This document shows, in pieces, positions 61,018 through 64,000 of a DNA stretch of 64,000 nt. The position numbers were made by a program, and so were the translations under genes. The notes beneath the pieces are model-generated. The model had not been told where the DNA came from. It ran no database searches and was given only the letters and a program-made list of their open reading frames with translations. Every line of letters starts with the position of its first letter. Positions within the stretch are counted from its first letter, which is position 1. The DNA comes from Acanthopleura granulata (lineage: Eukaryota > Mollusca > Polyplacophora > Chitonida > Chitonidae), in contig JABBOT010000033.1 in the NCBI GenBank assembly GCA_016165875.1, positions 1,955,575 to 2,019,574 on the forward strand, read 5' to 3'.

Positions 61018-61170
61018 TGTTCGAGTTTGTTCATCAACTTACACAAAAATTCCAGAAAAACCAGTGCGCTACTACCATTCTTGTAACAGGCGGTTACTTA
61101 CAACACTACCACTGACATGCGTTAGAGGTTTTTCTGTAGTTTTGGAAAAATTAATGAACGAACTTGAATA
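61018..61170. mobile_element. Foldback/MITE-like element, about 150 bp
   Basis: The left arm TTCGAGTTTGTTCATCAAC...CCAGAAAAACC and right arm GGTTTTTCTG...TTAATGAACGAACTTGAA are imperfect reverse complements of about 45 bp. Confidence 0.55.
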
Positions 61171-61776
61171 CATTTTATTAAGTTTTCCTCTGATATGAGT
61201 TGTTCTTTAATGTATCATGTATTTCAAGGATGGACGGGCGTCACCGGCGTGTCATCCCGCTGCTTTAGCATAAATCTCAATGTCATCGTTCTTATTCCAC
61301 CTTTAATATTCAGCTGTCATTGCTAACGGTCACAGCCAGAATTTTCTTTCTCACCAGAGTTTGACTTCTGTAGCGATTTGTTCCCAAAGACACTGCCATG
61401 TGACTTGTCAGACTGTACTTTGAAGCCTTATACCGAAACATGGGACTCATCCGTAGGCTGGAGAGTGCAAGGCGACATCTGCTTACTGTACACGTACCAT
61501 GTTTTGCTTGCCTAAGATGTGATAAAACCAATTCTACAGTCCTATGGTTAAGAGTTTCAGATGAAAACCTGTATAGCCTTGTTTTCGTATCAACGCAGTA
61601 TTGTACGTTTGTTTTGTTAGCAATCACACTGTTTCGTAAATTTTCGGGTAAAAGGCATGGCAACAAGCTTCCTGGTGTTTTCACTGTAAAAAACATTTGT
61701 CATATTGACCGTAATATCATCGAGTGAAATATTATGTCAGCTCCACACAAATCTCGTGTTTCTCCTAGTACGTTTG

Positions 61777-61996
61777 TTTTATTTATTTATTTATTTGATT
61801 GATGTTTTACGCCGTACGCAAGAATATTGCCCTTATACGACGGCTGTAAGCATTGTGGTGGGAGGGGAAACCCACGACAGTCGGCCGGAGAGGAGGCCAG
61901 CATGAGCTGGCCTTGAATTCACCGCGACCGCATTGGTGAGAGGCACAGGATCATAATGCCGCGCTGGCACGCTAACCACCTCGGCCACGAAGGCCC
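61777..61996 (-). mobile_element. SINE, nearly full length with an internal deletion
   Basis: Reverse orientation: ATTTATTTATTTATTTGATTG, GTTTTACGCCGTACGCAAG, GGTGGGAGGGGAAACCCACG, GAGCTGGCCTTGAATTCACC, GCTAACCACCTCGGCCACG. Part of the body between the core and the head is missing. Confidence 0.86.
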
Positions 61997-63040
61997 TGTA
62001 TGTTTTACTACTAAATGGACTGTAGTGGTATAACTGTCGTTTTAAATACCGGAGTTAGTGTGGTAAAACCCATTCTTTTAAAAAGTATAAGTGTAAAACG
62101 AACAAGCTGCATTAAAAAAAAAAGGATGGAGTCATTATTCTGATCTGACACTGTTAAAATCCGTGTTTTTACTACACCAATTCCGGCATTTCTGCAACAC
62201 TTTTACCACTTCGCTGGCTTTACTGGTGAAACATACGTAACAGGAGAAACACGTGATATGTGTGAGGTTCTCATATTATATCATACCATGTCATTTTTTA
62301 TTTTTTCAGAGAAAACACCTGGCACCTTGCTGCCAGCCTGCCACAATTATACGAAAACTTGTTCACAGTGCAGAAAGAATTTGCCAACCTGTCATTTACA
62401 GACGTCACATTAGAGGCACTAAATACCCTTAATACTAATGTTCTTTGACAGAAAGGCGCAGATAACCTTCATGGGTATAAAAGTGTGAAGGGTTTGGTAA
62501 TCACTCAGTGTTGTAATAGAGTGTTAAACAGGGGTTTAAAACTAGTGACCAGCTTGTACAACTTCTCCCCATGTACACCATCTGTCAGCAATCAATGTTT
62601 TCATTTTAGACATTCTGTCCATCAGCGGCCTATATTACATGTCAATTTTGGGAAACAGAATGGGGTTGTTGCTTAAAAAAGTTTAACTTTATATCGCCGG
62701 GTTTTCACCATATGATAATAAATGGACGATGTCTCTCGTGTAACCATTTCAGAAGTGCAAAGCTCTATGAACACATCCTCTCTTTCACCCATTGTAGTGA
62801 GACGGTTTGTCCACAAATAACCAAAGATCACTTGGCTTCCTCACAACAAGAACCAAAACGTCAAAAGTGAAATTGTTCAGTCAATGATTCAAATGCACTC
62901 TCACCCCTCTGATGTTCGTTGCCATTTCACCAAGAAAAAGGCACAAACTGCTATTTGAAAAGGTCGAAAAGAGATAACAGTTGTAAACCTTTTAATATTG
63001 CCATAAAGGCAACCAAATTTATCCTCTTATCTATTTACAG

Positions 63041-64000
63041 AGGCACCTGGACAAAAACCATCTCCAATGAGCACGCCAGTGATTTCATCGGCCAGAGATA
63101 GGGAAGACTTGTCTGTCCCAGTAACAACATCGTTTTTCACAGAAATATACCCAGTGACAGAGGAAGACGGCATTGTCGTGTTACAAACAGGGGAAATTGA
63201 ACCAGAATTTCAAACTACTCCTGACATTGCTTTCCAGACTGGAGATATTCAGCCCGTGACAACAACAGCAAGAACCCTTCCAACGAGAAGGGGGACAACA
63301 TTTTTGCCTGCCACAAGCGGTCGTCCAGAACAGTCTACAACAGAAGGTGTCACGGAACGAACGACAAAACAACGCAAGCCAGAACTCATCACAACAGGTG
63401 TGATACCGGAAAGAGATAGAACGGATGGATTTACAAGGGATGGTGAAACTAGAAGTGCTAAAACTTCCGTTACCGGCGATACACTGGACGGGGCTACAGC
63501 AGAATTTACGACAGAAGGTCAACCCGAACCAATCACGACAGAAACCAGACTGTATGAACTTACAACTGACCGTAGACCTGACAGAGTTACAGCAGATGAT
63601 AAATCAGAACTTGCTACAGACTTCTCACGTCCTGCTACAACGGAAGATACAACCCCAACACTGATAACGAAAGTTAGGACAGTCAAGCCAACAACACCGT
63701 CATTTGCTGTAAAATCACTGCTCAAATCAAGGAGAGACATCGTGTTTGTTTTAGATTCATCCCGTTATGTCTCTAGACCTGACTTCAGGAAGTCACTGGA
63801 TTACGTGAAACTATTGCTGGAACCTGCGGACATAGACGGTGGAAATGTACGAGTCAGTGTCATCACATATAGCACCAAGTCAACCACCAACTTTGACCTC
63901 AGTAGTTACACAACCAAAGCTGAAGTATTTGACGCCATTGATGGAATTCCGTACAAGTCAGGATCTTCCAGCCTGGCCAGCGCGTTACGAGGTATCCGTA
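63041..64000 (+). CDS. Exon with linker + VWA domain 17, cut by the window end
   Basis: The acceptor TCTTATCTATTTACAG is followed by an open phase-1 reading for all 960 nt to the window edge. About 227 residues of Thr/Glu/Pro/Arg linker (EAPGQKPSP..., TTTARTLPT, FTTEGQPEP) lead into a VWA domain from about 63,733: RDIVFVLDSSRYVS, DIDGGNVRVSVITYS, SSSLASALRG. DxSxS is degraded to DSSRY; the loop-3 residue lies beyond the window. Like array exon A it fuses linker and VWA in one exon. Its linker is diverged from A, so it is a separate older relative and not a tenth array copy. Confidence 0.9.

Larger units (their letters stand above)
60930..63040. other. Intron before the final linker+VWA exon
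   Basis: Holds a foldback element and a SINE. A good acceptor at 62,309 (TTTTTATTTTTTCAG) opens a phase-1 reading starting EKTPGTLLPACHNYTKTC, but the only in-phase donor (GTTCAC) is poor. Confidence 0.55.
13994..64000 (+). other. Gene span: giant multi-VWA-domain protein gene, incomplete at both ends
   Basis: This is one gene model built by hand from splice sites. Seven diverged VWA exons, nine near-identical linker+VWA exons and one truncated linker+VWA exon lie on the same strand. They are joined by small Thr/Pro-rich exons. All accepted exons begin after AG, end before GT, are multiples of 3 nt and are flanked by phase-1 introns. No junction codon formed between successive exons is a stop. 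The accepted exons total about 20.4 kb (about 6,790 aa). Multiple VWA domains with mucin-like linkers are known in secreted matrix proteins (matrilins, collagen VI, molluscan shell and byssal matrix proteins); which of these this resembles most cannot be told from the sequence. No signal peptide, transmembrane segment, collagen repeat, chitin-binding or EGF module was seen in the accepted exons. Splitting into several genes is possible but nothing in the sequence (stop, polyA site, new start) requires it. Confidence 0.85.

Noticed and set aside
1..64000. CRISPR arrays, operons, rRNA or functional tRNA genes
   Set aside because: None seen. The regularly spaced repeat is a coding exon array, the tRNA-like segments are SINE heads, and the gene structure is eukaryotic.

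Overview
The window is animal genomic DNA. It is intron-rich, mostly AT-rich between exons, and has GT/AG splice sites throughout. It is littered with tRNA-derived SINEs whose conserved 3' half (a GGTTTCCTCCCACCATAAT-type core and a tail like GAAATATTCTTGAGTACGGCGTAAAAC followed by AAATA repeats) is familiar from molluscan genomes. A second repeat containing CAGCAATATCTCG...ATATGGCGGCGAG, also mollusc-like, occurs twice. A marine mollusc is the best guess; another lophotrochozoan such as a brachiopod is not excluded.

Only one gene can be recognised, on the + strand, from about 13,994 to beyond the right edge. It is a very large modular gene with at least 17 von Willebrand factor A (VWA) domains joined by Thr/Pro/Glu/Lys-rich linkers. 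Every exon I could define has phase-1 introns on both sides and a length divisible by 3, so any exon can be skipped or duplicated without breaking the frame. The confidently read exons add up to about 20.4 kb of coding sequence (about 6,790 residues). Neither the start codon nor the stop codon is confidently visible. The architecture suggests a secreted extracellular-matrix, adhesion, mucus, shell or byssus protein; no specific family name is justified.

Layout. 1-13,993: no confident coding sequence; SINEs, a short inverted-repeat element at 1,117-1,250 and a ~145-bp degenerate tandem repeat at 4,632-5,155. 13,994-41,780: the diverged part of the gene, seven VWA exons (V1-V7) separated by small linker exons of 21 to 240 nt and then a 352-residue linker exon. 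41,781-43,311: intron with a 290-bp foldback element and a SINE. 43,312-59,455: a tandem array of about nine nearly identical units of 1,824 bp. Each full unit carries exon A (linker plus VWA, 363 codons), exon B (linker, 116 codons) and, in front of the next A, microexon C (13 codons). One unit adds 492 residues. 59,456-64,000: the array ends inside exon B, then comes one small linker exon and a final linker+VWA exon cut by the window edge.

Across the gene the metal-binding (MIDAS) residues of the VWA fold are close to complete in V2-V4 and lost in V5 onward, including all nine amplified copies. The amplified part therefore probably does not bind ligand through metal. Introns in the array are as conserved as exons, so the amplification is recent or continuously homogenised, or the copy number is partly an assembly matter.
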